Part shown: in pieces, positions 1-5,190 of the stretch
Numbering within the stretch: the first letter of the stretch is position 1
Layout of the letters: the number at the start of each line of letters is the position of its first letter
From: Hadesarchaea archaeon
Lineage (GTDB): Archaea > Hadarchaeota > Hadarchaeia > Hadarchaeales > Hadarchaeaceae
NCBI GenBank assembly: GCA_023129675.1
Contig: JAGMBM010000019.1
Location: 1 to 7,096 of the forward strand
Length of the DNA: 7,096 bases
Direction of reading: 5' to 3'
Program-made: the position numbers and the translations under genes
Notes under the pieces: generated by a model
What the model was told of the DNA's origin: nothing
The model's database searches: none
What the model saw: the letters and a program-made list of their open reading frames with translations, nothing else

Positions 1-1004
1 GCCATCAACTTTTGGGCCTTTATGATTTCTTTGTCGCTCACTGCTTCAGCAGTGCCTCCTGAACTCCGAATCGCTCGAATCGCTTTTGGACCGTTAACGG
101 GGTTACCTATGCGAATCGCCGTGGCTATCGTTTCGGGTTTTTTGACTGGCTCGAATTTGTCAAGTCCCGCCTTGACAGCGTCAACAATCGGCTTCGCTCC
201 TTCAGCCTGGATCCCCATCATCGCGGGTATTCCACTTGTCAGCCCGACCAAGTCGAACTCGAAGAATCCTTTGTAAATCGCCCATATGTTAGCGCAGTTC
301 CCCATGGGGACCACCACGCGGTCTGGCACCTTCCATCCCAGTTGATCGGCGATTTCGAATCCTATCGATTTCTGGCCCTGAAGCCTGAACGGGTTTAAGG
401 AGTTTAGAAGGTAGATGTCCTTCCGATCTTCACATATCCTGCGCACCATCGCAAGCGCCTCGTCGAAGTTTCCCTTAATCGCTATCGTGCGAGCACCGTA
501 AACGAGTGTCTGAGCGAGCTTGCCGAGCGCCACCTTACCGCGAGGAAGCAGGACCACGCATCTCAACCCAGCCTTAGCCGCATATGCTGCGAGCGAAGCT
601 GAGGTGTTGCCCGTCGAGGCGCACGCGACGGTCTTGGCTCCCAGCTCGAGCGCCTTCGTGATGCCGACCGTCATCCCCCGGTCCTTGAAGGAGCCCGTTG
701 GGTTGCCTCCCTCAAATTTCACGTAGAGCTCCCGGACCCCGACCTCGCGAGCGAGGCGGTCGCAGCGGTAGAGGGGCGTCCCTCCCTCGCCCAGGCTGAT
801 GATTTTCGATTTATCCAAAATCGGCATGAATGTGTGATATTTCCAGACGCTCGGCGGCTCGGTCCTCAAACGCTTGCGATTGAGCTTCCGCTTCAGCTCG
901 CTTGGCTCGAACTCGACTTCAAGCAAGCCTCCGCATTTTGGGCACGTGTAAAATCTCTCGTGGATCTTGAACTTGCTGCCGCACTCGATGCACTCCTGCC
1001 GCAA
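1..1004 (-). CDS. thrC: Threonine synthase, PLP-dependent (3' end cut by window)
   Basis: Converts O-phosphohomoserine to threonine, the last step of the aspartate-to-threonine route, in the cytoplasm. The visible 334 codons show a zinc-ribbon-like N-terminus (CIEC at residues 5-8, CPKC at 21-24), then GEGGTPL near 72-78. The PLP-lysine motif NPTGSFKDRG follows, with the Schiff-base lysine at K107. Next come ASTGNTSAS, which holds the phosphate/PLP loop, and a later SLNPFRLQGQK segment. All are typical of archaeal threonine synthase. I chose the TTG at 1004-1002: the HSD stop lies two bases upstream, a GGGGG Shine-Dalgarno-like run (1011-1015) sits six bases before it, and no ATG or GTG precedes the Cys motif. 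It is the last visible gene of the ACT-HSD-thrC operon. The C-terminus lies beyond position 1. The family call is firm; the TTG start is likely. Confidence 0.95.
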   Translation of the reverse strand, partial: MRQECIECGSKFKIHERFYTCPKCGGLLEVEFEPSELKRKLNRKRLRTEPPSVWKYHTFMPILDKSKIISLGEGGTPLYRCDRLAREVGVRELYVKFEGGNPTGSFKDRGMTVGITKALELGAKTVACASTGNTSASLAAYAAKAGLRCVVLLPRGKVALGKLAQTLVYGARTIAIKGNFDEALAMVRRICEDRKDIYLLNSLNPFRLQGQKSIGFEIADQLGWKVPDRVVVPMGNCANIWAIYKGFFEFDLVGLTSGIPAMMGIQAEGAKPIVDAVKAGLDKFEPVKKPETIATAIRIGNPVNGPKAIRAIRSSGGTAEAVSDKEIIKAQKLM

Positions 1005-1006
1005 GT

Positions 1007-2020
1007 CTAGCCCCCGAGCGTTCGATGGATGTCTATCAAGTCGCCAAGCAATGAGCTCGAAGTCTCCTTTGGACCCGCCCCGAAACCTGTAATCGAGATT
1101 TCCCGCGCCAAATCGAGCTCGAAAGTTACGGCGTTCAGGGTGCCACTAACGGCGAGTGGGTGCCCAAGAGGGACGAGCTTCGGCCCCACCTCGAGCAAGC
1201 CATGTTTCGCAACCCCGATGAGCTTTATCGTGTGCCCCGCCTCCCGAGCCAGTCGAATCGCCTCTGGCTGAACCCGTGTAATGCCCGCTATCTTGACATC
1301 CCCGAGCCTCGCGTTCATACCCAGCAGGGAGTTCGCTAGGATCGTGATCTTGCATGCAGTGTCGATGCCCTCGATGTCGAGCGTCGGATCCTTCTCGGCT
1401 ACCCCTAGCTCCTGGGCCTCCCTGAGGACTACCTCGAAGGGGGCGCCCTCCGTGCTCATGCGTGTGAGGATGTAGTTCGTGGTTCCGTTGAGCACGCCTC
1501 GGATCTCACGGATCTCGTTTCCAGCCAACAACTCCTTCGCGAGCCCCACCACCGGCACGGCTCCACCCACCGAAGCTGAATACCTGAACTCCACGCCGCA
1601 TCGTCTGGCTAGCGAGTCGAGTTCCCTAAAGGCGACCACGAGGGGGCCCTTGTTCGAGGTTATGACGTGCTTCCCCGCTCGCATCGCGCGCTTGATGTGG
1701 GTCAGGCCGGGCTCCCCCGTCTTGATGTTGGTTGGCGTGAGCTCGTAAACGACATCGGCCCCGACCCCCTCGATCACCCGATGGGCGAGCTTGCCCCGCT
1801 TCCCGCCCTTGTATGCAGCTACCGTTCCCGCTTTCTTGGTGACCTTGAGCAGCCTCGTTAAATTGAGCCCCTTCTCATCAACCACGGCGCCGAACTCGTC
1901 GACGGCTGCAACCACGCGCGGGATCAAACCGTGGCTCTTGCGCAGGAAACTCGCCTTTTGGATGAGCACGCGGCTAAGGCCCCTGCCCAAATTTCCGAAG
2001 CCGACGAGCACTACGCGCAT
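1007..2020 (-). CDS. hom: Homoserine dehydrogenase (short form without ACT domain)
   Basis: Reduces aspartate semialdehyde to homoserine with NAD(P)H, the branch point toward threonine and methionine. The 337-residue protein starts with a Rossmann motif GFGNLG (residues 7-12). It has TSNKGPL with the conserved lysine at K124, GVLNGTTNYIL (175-185), and the substrate/catalytic block DPTLDIEGIDTACK with D215, D220 and K224. These correspond to the conserved aspartates and catalytic lysine of the family. It ends after the catalytic domain and lacks the C-terminal ACT domain of the longer bacterial enzymes of about 430 residues. A separate ACT protein is encoded just upstream. The ATG at 2020-2018 abuts the TAA of that gene with no gap, and a GGCGGG run precedes it, so the two are probably translationally coupled. 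Confidence 0.95.
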   Translation of the reverse strand: MRVVLVGFGNLGRGLSRVLIQKASFLRKSHGLIPRVVAAVDEFGAVVDEKGLNLTRLLKVTKKAGTVAAYKGGKRGKLAHRVIEGVGADVVYELTPTNIKTGEPGLTHIKRAMRAGKHVITSNKGPLVVAFRELDSLARRCGVEFRYSASVGGAVPVVGLAKELLAGNEIREIRGVLNGTTNYILTRMSTEGAPFEVVLREAQELGVAEKDPTLDIEGIDTACKITILANSLLGMNARLGDVKIAGITRVQPEAIRLAREAGHTIKLIGVAKHGLLEVGPKLVPLGHPLAVSGTLNAVTFELDLAREISITGFGAGPKETSSSLLGDLIDIHRTLGG

Positions 2021-2524
2021 TTAACCCGCCTCGAGCGAAGTTATCATGAGCAATTTTTTTCTGTCGGCGATACGTTGCAGGTTGGAAAGGGCTAGGTTCA
2101 CGCGCCTCTCATCGTCCGCCGTGATCGTCATTCGGGCAGCCGATTCCTGACCTGGCTCACCCATCGCGAGACTTAGGTCGGAAACCCTTGCACCCTTAAG
2201 GGCGTTTAGGCGCTCGATGGTGTCCCTAATGTCGGTGTGAATGATGTGACCTATCAACAAAGCCGTTGCCCTCACGGCGCCCTCGCGCTCACCAAGCTGG
2301 GTGATCCGCACCCCTCTCGCCCGAAGTGCCGCCAGAATTCGGTTGAGCCTCGCCCGTTCACCGACCTCGAAAACCAACATGACGGGTACCCGCCCGAGCG
2401 GCGTCTTTCGCTCGCGCTGGTGCATGATACTTTGGATGTTTCCCCCGAAGCGTGAGATCGGCTCGAGCGCCTTGAGGAGCTGCCCAGGGACATCCTCGAG
2501 CTCCATCACAATTCTTACCAGCAA
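2021..2524 (-). CDS. ACT-domain protein, predicted regulator of homoserine dehydrogenase
   Basis: A 167-residue protein with an N-terminal ACT domain: strand MLVRIVMELEDVPGQL (1-16), the ligand-loop DVPGQ, helix, then strand VPVMLVFEV. A second half (from about residue 85) contains a shorter ACT-like region, HTDIRDTIERLNALKG. This matches the archaeal family COG2061, described as an ACT-domain predicted allosteric regulator of homoserine dehydrogenase. Its gene is fused end to end with an HSD that lacks its own ACT domain, which fits that role. Whether it senses threonine or another amino acid is not visible. The start is the TTG at 2524-2522, preceded by GAGGGTGAGG, a good Shine-Dalgarno sequence. 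A later ATG (residue 7) would cut into the first ACT strand. It is the first gene of the threonine operon, 120 bases downstream of apgM. Confidence 0.9.
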   Translation of the reverse strand: MLVRIVMELEDVPGQLLKALEPISRFGGNIQSIMHQRERKTPLGRVPVMLVFEVGERARLNRILAALRARGVRITQLGEREGAVRATALLIGHIIHTDIRDTIERLNALKGARVSDLSLAMGEPGQESAARMTITADDERRVNLALSNLQRIADRKKLLMITSLEAG

Positions 2525-2595
2525 TTCCTCACCCTCTCTCGATTACCTGAACCGTTAGCGTAAACGCCCCCTGTTTCAAATGATGAGGAATCGCC

Positions 2596-2604
2596 TTAAA
2601 TATT
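2596..2604 (-). promoter_or_regulatory. Putative TATA box of the threonine operon
   Basis: Read on the minus strand, the element is AATATTTAA inside GAAGCAATATTTAAGG, an archaeal-type TATA box with a purine-rich BRE position before it. The expected start of transcription about 25 bases on (near 2575) would leave a leader of about 50 bases ahead of the ACT gene TTG. It lies in the only sizeable gap (2525-2644) between apgM and the operon. Confidence 0.5.
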
Positions 2605-2620
2605 GCTTCTGGACGATTGA

Positions 2621-2642
2621 GTCTTAGCGGCTCATGTAAGAC
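2621..2642. repeat. Inverted repeat between apgM stop and the threonine-operon promoter
   Basis: GTCTTA (2621-2626) is exactly complementary to TAAGAC (2637-2642), with a 10-base spacer. It sits two bases after the apgM stop codon and 17 bases upstream of the TATA box that serves the ACT gene. It could be an operator or part of the apgM 3' end. No T-run follows it on the minus strand, so an intrinsic terminator is less likely. Confidence 0.3.
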
Positions 2643-2644
2643 GA

Positions 2645-3838
2645 TCAAAGTTGGAGCAATTTATCCATGAATTTGTAGCCCTCTAAAATGCCAAATGATC
2701 CCTTCTTAGCTGAAAATTCATTAAAGGATTTCACCGCATCTTTCTGATCCCTCGTCGAGTAAATCGCGAACGGCACGGGATCTGGGACGTGAATCCTAAC
2801 CTTTATCGGCGTTAAATGGTCGGGCAGGATTGAGATAGCGTATTCATCTTTTAACCCATCCAATATTTCTCCAAGCAGACGGGAATCGATATTTTCAATC
2901 GCTTCGATTTTCCTCTCGACATCGCCCGCGTGTCCAGCTTCATCCGGCGCCTCCACGTGGATGAAGACCAAGTCATGATTCTTCAAAGCCTTTAGCCCAA
3001 ACTTGGCCTTATTTTCATAGTTCGTGTCGTAGTAGCCGGTGGCCCCTGGAACCTCAAGCTTACTCATGCCAGCGCATATCCCTATGCCTTTAACTAAATT
3101 TACGGCCGACACGACGGCTCCTTTAATCCCATATTTTTCAACCAAGGTTTCCATCCTCGGCTTTTTCCCCTGCCCCCATACCCAGATCATGTTGGCAGGT
3201 TTCTTCCCCATTTTTACCCTAGCGATGTTTGTCGGGTGATTTGAGAGGATTTGTTTTGAATTCAGGATCATCCCATTCAAAGTTTTGGCAACTTTGCTGT
3301 TCTTCGGCTTAACCAGGTGCTCGCTGAGTCTTTCGCCGACGATTTCATGGGGCGGCGCTGTTTTGAGTTTATCCGAACCCCTCGGTGCATTTCTCATTAC
3401 AAACAGATGCCGGTAGCCAACGCCCGCGTAAAAATTACCCAAACGCCCATAAGCCCCTTTCACCGCGCTTATCAATTCCCGAGCTTCCTCGGTGGTTATG
3501 TGGCCGGCGCTGTAGTCCGCTATTATCCCTCTCTCCTCCGTTATCAGGTTACATCTGAAGGCGAGGTCCTCTTTCCCCAATTCAACGCCCGTGCCCGCGG
3601 CCTCTAAGGGACCTCTGCCAGTGTGATACTTCCTCGGATCGTAGCTCAGTATGGACATTATTGCGATATCAGAATCCGGCTCCATTCCTCTCGGGACGGT
3701 TTTCAGCAGCCCATTCCTACCGTGGGAGGCAATCCAGTCCATATTAGGCTTATCTGCGACCTGCAAGGGGGTTTTCCCTCCGAGTTCCTCCAAGGGGTAG
3801 TCAGCCATCCCATCCCCAACGACTATGATAAATTTCAT
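2645..3838 (-). CDS. apgM: Cofactor-independent phosphoglycerate mutase, archaeal ApgM type
   Basis: Interconverts 3- and 2-phosphoglycerate in glycolysis and gluconeogenesis, using a metal-bound alkaline-phosphatase-like fold. The 397 residues match the family's usual length of about 400. It opens with KFIIVVGDGMADYP, giving the metal-binding D9. PDSDIA at 54-59 holds the probable phospho-serine S56, followed by SYDPRKYHTGRGPLEAAG. Further on are HVEAPDEAGHAGD (metal ligands D299 and H303), ILPDHLTP (D340, H341) and IHVPDPVPFAIY (H350). All expected catalytic positions are present. The ATG at 3838 is preceded by AGGGCGAG, a weak Shine-Dalgarno sequence. Base composition is visibly more AT-rich than the threonine genes, and AAA lysine codons are more frequent. 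It probably has its own promoter in 3839-3959. Confidence 0.95.
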   Translation of the reverse strand: MKFIIVVGDGMADYPLEELGGKTPLQVADKPNMDWIASHGRNGLLKTVPRGMEPDSDIAIMSILSYDPRKYHTGRGPLEAAGTGVELGKEDLAFRCNLITEERGIIADYSAGHITTEEARELISAVKGAYGRLGNFYAGVGYRHLFVMRNAPRGSDKLKTAPPHEIVGERLSEHLVKPKNSKVAKTLNGMILNSKQILSNHPTNIARVKMGKKPANMIWVWGQGKKPRMETLVEKYGIKGAVVSAVNLVKGIGICAGMSKLEVPGATGYYDTNYENKAKFGLKALKNHDLVFIHVEAPDEAGHAGDVERKIEAIENIDSRLLGEILDGLKDEYAISILPDHLTPIKVRIHVPDPVPFAIYSTRDQKDAVKSFNEFSAKKGSFGILEGYKFMDKLLQL

Positions 3839-3881
3839 TTGCTCGCCCTAGACTGATTATCTCAAATACTATTTTTGATTT

Positions 3882-3901
3882 TGTAAACTCCCCAGTTTAC
3901 A
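3882..3901. promoter_or_regulatory. Perfect palindrome upstream of apgM, candidate operator
   Basis: Arms TGTAAACT (3882-3889) and AGTTTACA (3894-3901) are exact reverse complements around a CCCC centre. It lies 44-63 bases upstream of the apgM ATG. A-rich sequence that could serve as a TATA box (near 3870-3878 on the minus strand) separates the two. The position suits a transcription-factor site at or just upstream of the BRE. A stem-loop at the end of the hsp20 transcript is an alternative. The structure is seen; the role is inferred. Confidence 0.45.
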
Positions 3902-3907
3902 CATTGA

Positions 3908-3926
3908 GTGATTTATTCACAATAAA
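3908..3926. repeat. AT-rich inverted repeats in the hsp20-apgM gap
   Basis: TTTATT (3912-3917) and AATAAA (3921-3926) pair across CAC. The overlapping GTGA (3908-3911) and TCAC (3917-3920) pair across five bases. The site sits about 35-50 bases after the hsp20 stop. It could be part of the hsp20 3' end or a second regulator or TATA site for apgM. Such AT-rich repeats can arise by chance. Confidence 0.2.
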
Positions 3927-3959
3927 CAGTCCCTATCCTAAGGTATGCAAGAGGTCAGG

Positions 3960-4541
3960 TCAATTAGGCCTCATGCGGGGATATCGTCTTCGCCTCGGGA
4001 TCGAAATAATCAGCAGCTCCCCCTTCAGCTCAACCTCTCGCTCGCCCGGCGCTGCATACGGAGGGAGTTCGAAAGCTCCGAAATACGCCTCGCCGCTCGG
4101 CTTCCGCGCGATGACCTCGAGCGTGTTGCCAAGCTGCCTTATCTCGACGTCCTTCTTTTTGACCCCGGGGGTTTGCATCGTCAGCACGACTTCGTCGAGG
4201 CGCTCTACCTTTCCGCAGTTCGTTTCGAGCATGCGGGTTACGGGTTTGATCTTCCTTCGTTCAACCTTAGGTGGCTTCGGCTTCTCCACCGGTACTTCAA
4301 CTGGTGCTTCAGCAGGCGCTATCCTCATCAGGCGCCTACCTATCGGTGTCACTTTTACCTCGGGTTTGCCTTCGCCGTGGTCCCTTATCTCCACTTTAAA
4401 CCCTGCAACCCCCGGCCTTCGCTCGAACTCACGGAGCTCTATTTTGAACTTGCGCTCCATCTCCCTGAACTCACGATCAAACCCTTTGAGCATGCGCCAC
4501 AGGCGCCTGAAGAACTCATCGTCGAACGGGTCGTGCGCCAT
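3960..4541 (-). CDS. Hsp20/alpha-crystallin-like small heat-shock protein
   Basis: A 193-residue small heat-shock protein, expected to act as an ATP-independent holdase for unfolding proteins. The first 40 residues are charged and aromatic (DPFDDEFFRRLWRML), likely helical. A middle part (about 48-100) contains GFKVEIRDHGEGKPEVKVTP and a Pro/Lys/Glu-rich linker (about 78-98). The alpha-crystallin-like domain follows: RLDEVVLTMQTPGVKKKDVEI, LEVIARK, then GAFELPPY and ELKGELLIISIP with the usual terminal strand, and an Arg-rich tail. A GTG at 4574 would add 11 residues but overlaps the TATA box. The ATG at 4541 follows GGTGGG (4545-4550) at a normal distance, so I prefer it. Related gas-vesicle GvpH proteins share this domain, but no gvp genes are nearby. 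Confidence 0.85.
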   Translation of the reverse strand: MAHDPFDDEFFRRLWRMLKGFDREFREMERKFKIELREFERRPGVAGFKVEIRDHGEGKPEVKVTPIGRRLMRIAPAEAPVEVPVEKPKPPKVERRKIKPVTRMLETNCGKVERLDEVVLTMQTPGVKKKDVEIRQLGNTLEVIARKPSGEAYFGAFELPPYAAPGEREVELKGELLIISIPRRRRYPRMRPN

Positions 4542-4544
4542 TTG

Positions 4545-4582
4545 CCCACCAAAATCAAATGTTTCAGCTGGCACTTATACTT
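4545..4582 (-). promoter_or_regulatory. hsp20 promoter: TATA box and ribosome binding site
   Basis: On the minus strand, AAAGTATAAGT gives a TATA core at about 4575-4582. Transcription should begin near 4552, just before the GGTGGG Shine-Dalgarno sequence (4545-4550) and the ATG at 4541. This spacing decides the start codon of the hsp20 gene and gives it its own promoter, separate from the small gene upstream. Confidence 0.5.
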
Positions 4583-4598
4583 TAGGAGTGGGCGCGGG

Positions 4599-4636
4599 TG
4601 TCTCCACCGTGGGAAAATTGAAACTGCGCTCAGCGA
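4599..4636 (-). terminator. Possible terminator of the small cysteine-rich gene
   Basis: Just after the TAA, the minus strand reads CGCTGAGCG (a 3-bp stem) and then the T-rich CAGTTTCAATTTT, which is the kind of tract archaeal polymerase terminates on. A GGTG-GAGA-CACC hairpin with a GNRA loop follows. The evidence is modest. Confidence 0.25.
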
Positions 4637-4789
4637 TTACTCCTCTATCAGTTCCTCGTAGGGTGCCACTTCTGAATAGAGGCACTCGCCGTTCGAGTAG
4701 TAGTCGCACTCCGGACAGCACTCATTCCGGTTCTCGCACTCATCGTACATGTAGCACCTAAAACAGCACTTGGCATTTTCCTCCTCCAA
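4637..4789 (-). CDS. Small cysteine-rich protein, probable zinc-binding
   Basis: A 50-residue acidic protein with eight cysteines grouped as CCFRC (residues 8-12), DEC (16-18), ECCPEC (23-28) and GEC (34-36), then an acidic tail ending EELIEE. The paired knuckle-like CC and CxxC motifs suggest binding of one or two metal ions, most likely zinc. I do not recognise a named function. The frame opens with TTG at 4789, giving MEEENAKCC, after a stop further upstream. The promoter at 4821-4834 predicts a short leader of about 10 bases, and there is no Shine-Dalgarno sequence before the TTG. A GGAGGAGG run lies inside the gene, six bases before an out-of-frame ATG (4776) that would give an unlikely 41-residue Ser/Thr/Ala-rich product. 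It stands alone between the structured RNA and hsp20. Confidence 0.65.
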   Translation of the reverse strand: MEEENAKCCFRCYMYDECENRNECCPECDYYSNGECLYSEVAPYEELIEE

Positions 4790-4820
4790 GAATTTCGTTT
4801 GATATTAGAAAAAATCGTTT

Positions 4821-4834
4821 ATTTAAAGCTTTCG
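4821..4834 (-). promoter_or_regulatory. BRE/TATA promoter of the small cysteine-rich gene
   Basis: The minus strand reads CGAAAG followed directly by CTTTAAATA, a near-ideal archaeal BRE plus TATA box. Initiation about 25 bases on, near 4798, would leave around nine bases before the TTG at 4789. It is divergent from the plus-strand promoter at 4842-4857. Confidence 0.6.
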
Positions 4835-4841
4835 AGAATTT

Positions 4842-4857
4842 TGGGAAAGTTATTTAT
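4842..4857 (+). promoter_or_regulatory. BRE/TATA promoter of the structured RNA
   Basis: The plus strand carries GGGAAAG then TTATTTAT. Counting about 26 bases from the centre of the TATA element (4853) puts initiation at 4878-4880, exactly where the 5' arm of the RNA's terminal helix begins. That agreement supports both features. Confidence 0.5.
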
Positions 4858-5078
4858 GGAAGTTAAGCTAATTTTTTCACGCGCCGAGAGAGCAAACCGG
4901 AAGAGCCTCTAGAATCGGTCTTGGTGGATCCCACTGGATAGGTGCCTTATGGAGCTAAGCTAGCTCAAAAGGGGACCTGAACAGCAGGCTGTCTAGGTTG
5001 ATTCAAAAGCGCTCGAAGGGTTGTGGCGTGGAGAACTCGTAAGGGAAATCTGCACGGTCTGTGAAGGATCGGAGCGAT

Positions 5079-5118
5079 GTGGTTCGGCGGGCTGCCCAAA
5101 AAGTGGTTCGGACGGGCT
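5079..5118 (+). repeat. Tandem-like direct repeat inside the structured RNA
   Basis: GTGGTTCGGCGGGCT at 5079-5093 recurs as GTGGTTCGGACGGGCT at 5103-5118, differing by one inserted A, with a period of 24 bases. The copies are separated by GCCCAAAAA. They may form duplicate protein-binding or loop modules of the RNA. Confidence 0.5.
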
Positions 5119-5155
5119 ACGTCATCTACAATCATCGAGTGGCTCGCGGCTCTTA

Positions 5156-5171
5156 TCTCGGCGCGCCTTTT
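5156..5171 (+). terminator. 3' arm of RNA terminal helix plus T-run
   Basis: The GC-rich arm TCTCGGCGCG is followed by CC and TTTT. The arm pairs with the RNA's 5' end rather than forming a local hairpin. The short T-run is a plausible archaeal stop point ahead of the radical SAM start codon. Confidence 0.35.
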
Positions 5172-5190
5172 GATAAAATGTGGTGCGTGT

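Larger units (their letters stand above)
4878..5171 (+). ncRNA. Structured RNA of about 290 nt, family unknown
   Basis: This stretch has no convincing protein gene but looks like an RNA gene. CGCGCCGAGA (4880-4889) pairs perfectly with TCTCGGCGCG (5156-5165), closing a molecule of about 285 bases. A TATA box lies at the right distance upstream and a TTTT run (5168-5171) follows the 3' arm. Inside are several stems. ACCG/CGGT pairs at 4897-4919, GTGG-ATC-CCAC lies at about 4923-4933, and ATAGG/CTTAT at 4938-4950. GAGCTA-AGC-TAGCTC is at 4952-4966, and an ACCTGAACAG/CTGTCTAGGT stem with a CAGG loop at 4975-4998. CGAG-TGG-CTCG is at 5136-5146. The size and end-to-end helix resemble archaeal SRP RNA and RNase P RNA. 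However, I find neither the SRP helix-8 GGAAGGGAGCAG motif nor the RNase P GAGGAAAGUCC and ACAGAA...GGCUUA motifs. It could instead be a cis-acting leader of the radical SAM gene that starts 20 bases later. Confidence 0.6.

Noticed and set aside
3904..4761. Long plus-strand reading frames of 285 and 238 codons opposite hsp20
   Set aside because: They are antisense to the alpha-crystallin gene and the cysteine-rich gene. They are Ser/Arg/Pro-rich, with no recognisable motif or suitable start signals.
4774..4776. Alternative 41-residue protein from the ATG at 4776
   Set aside because: It has a good Shine-Dalgarno sequence, but the product is a Ser/Thr/Ala-rich out-of-frame reading of the cysteine-rich gene.
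4878..5171. SRP (7S) RNA or RNase P RNA
   Set aside because: Size and end-pairing fit, but the SRP helix-8 motif and the RNase P conserved blocks are not visible on either strand. I leave the family open rather than assign it.
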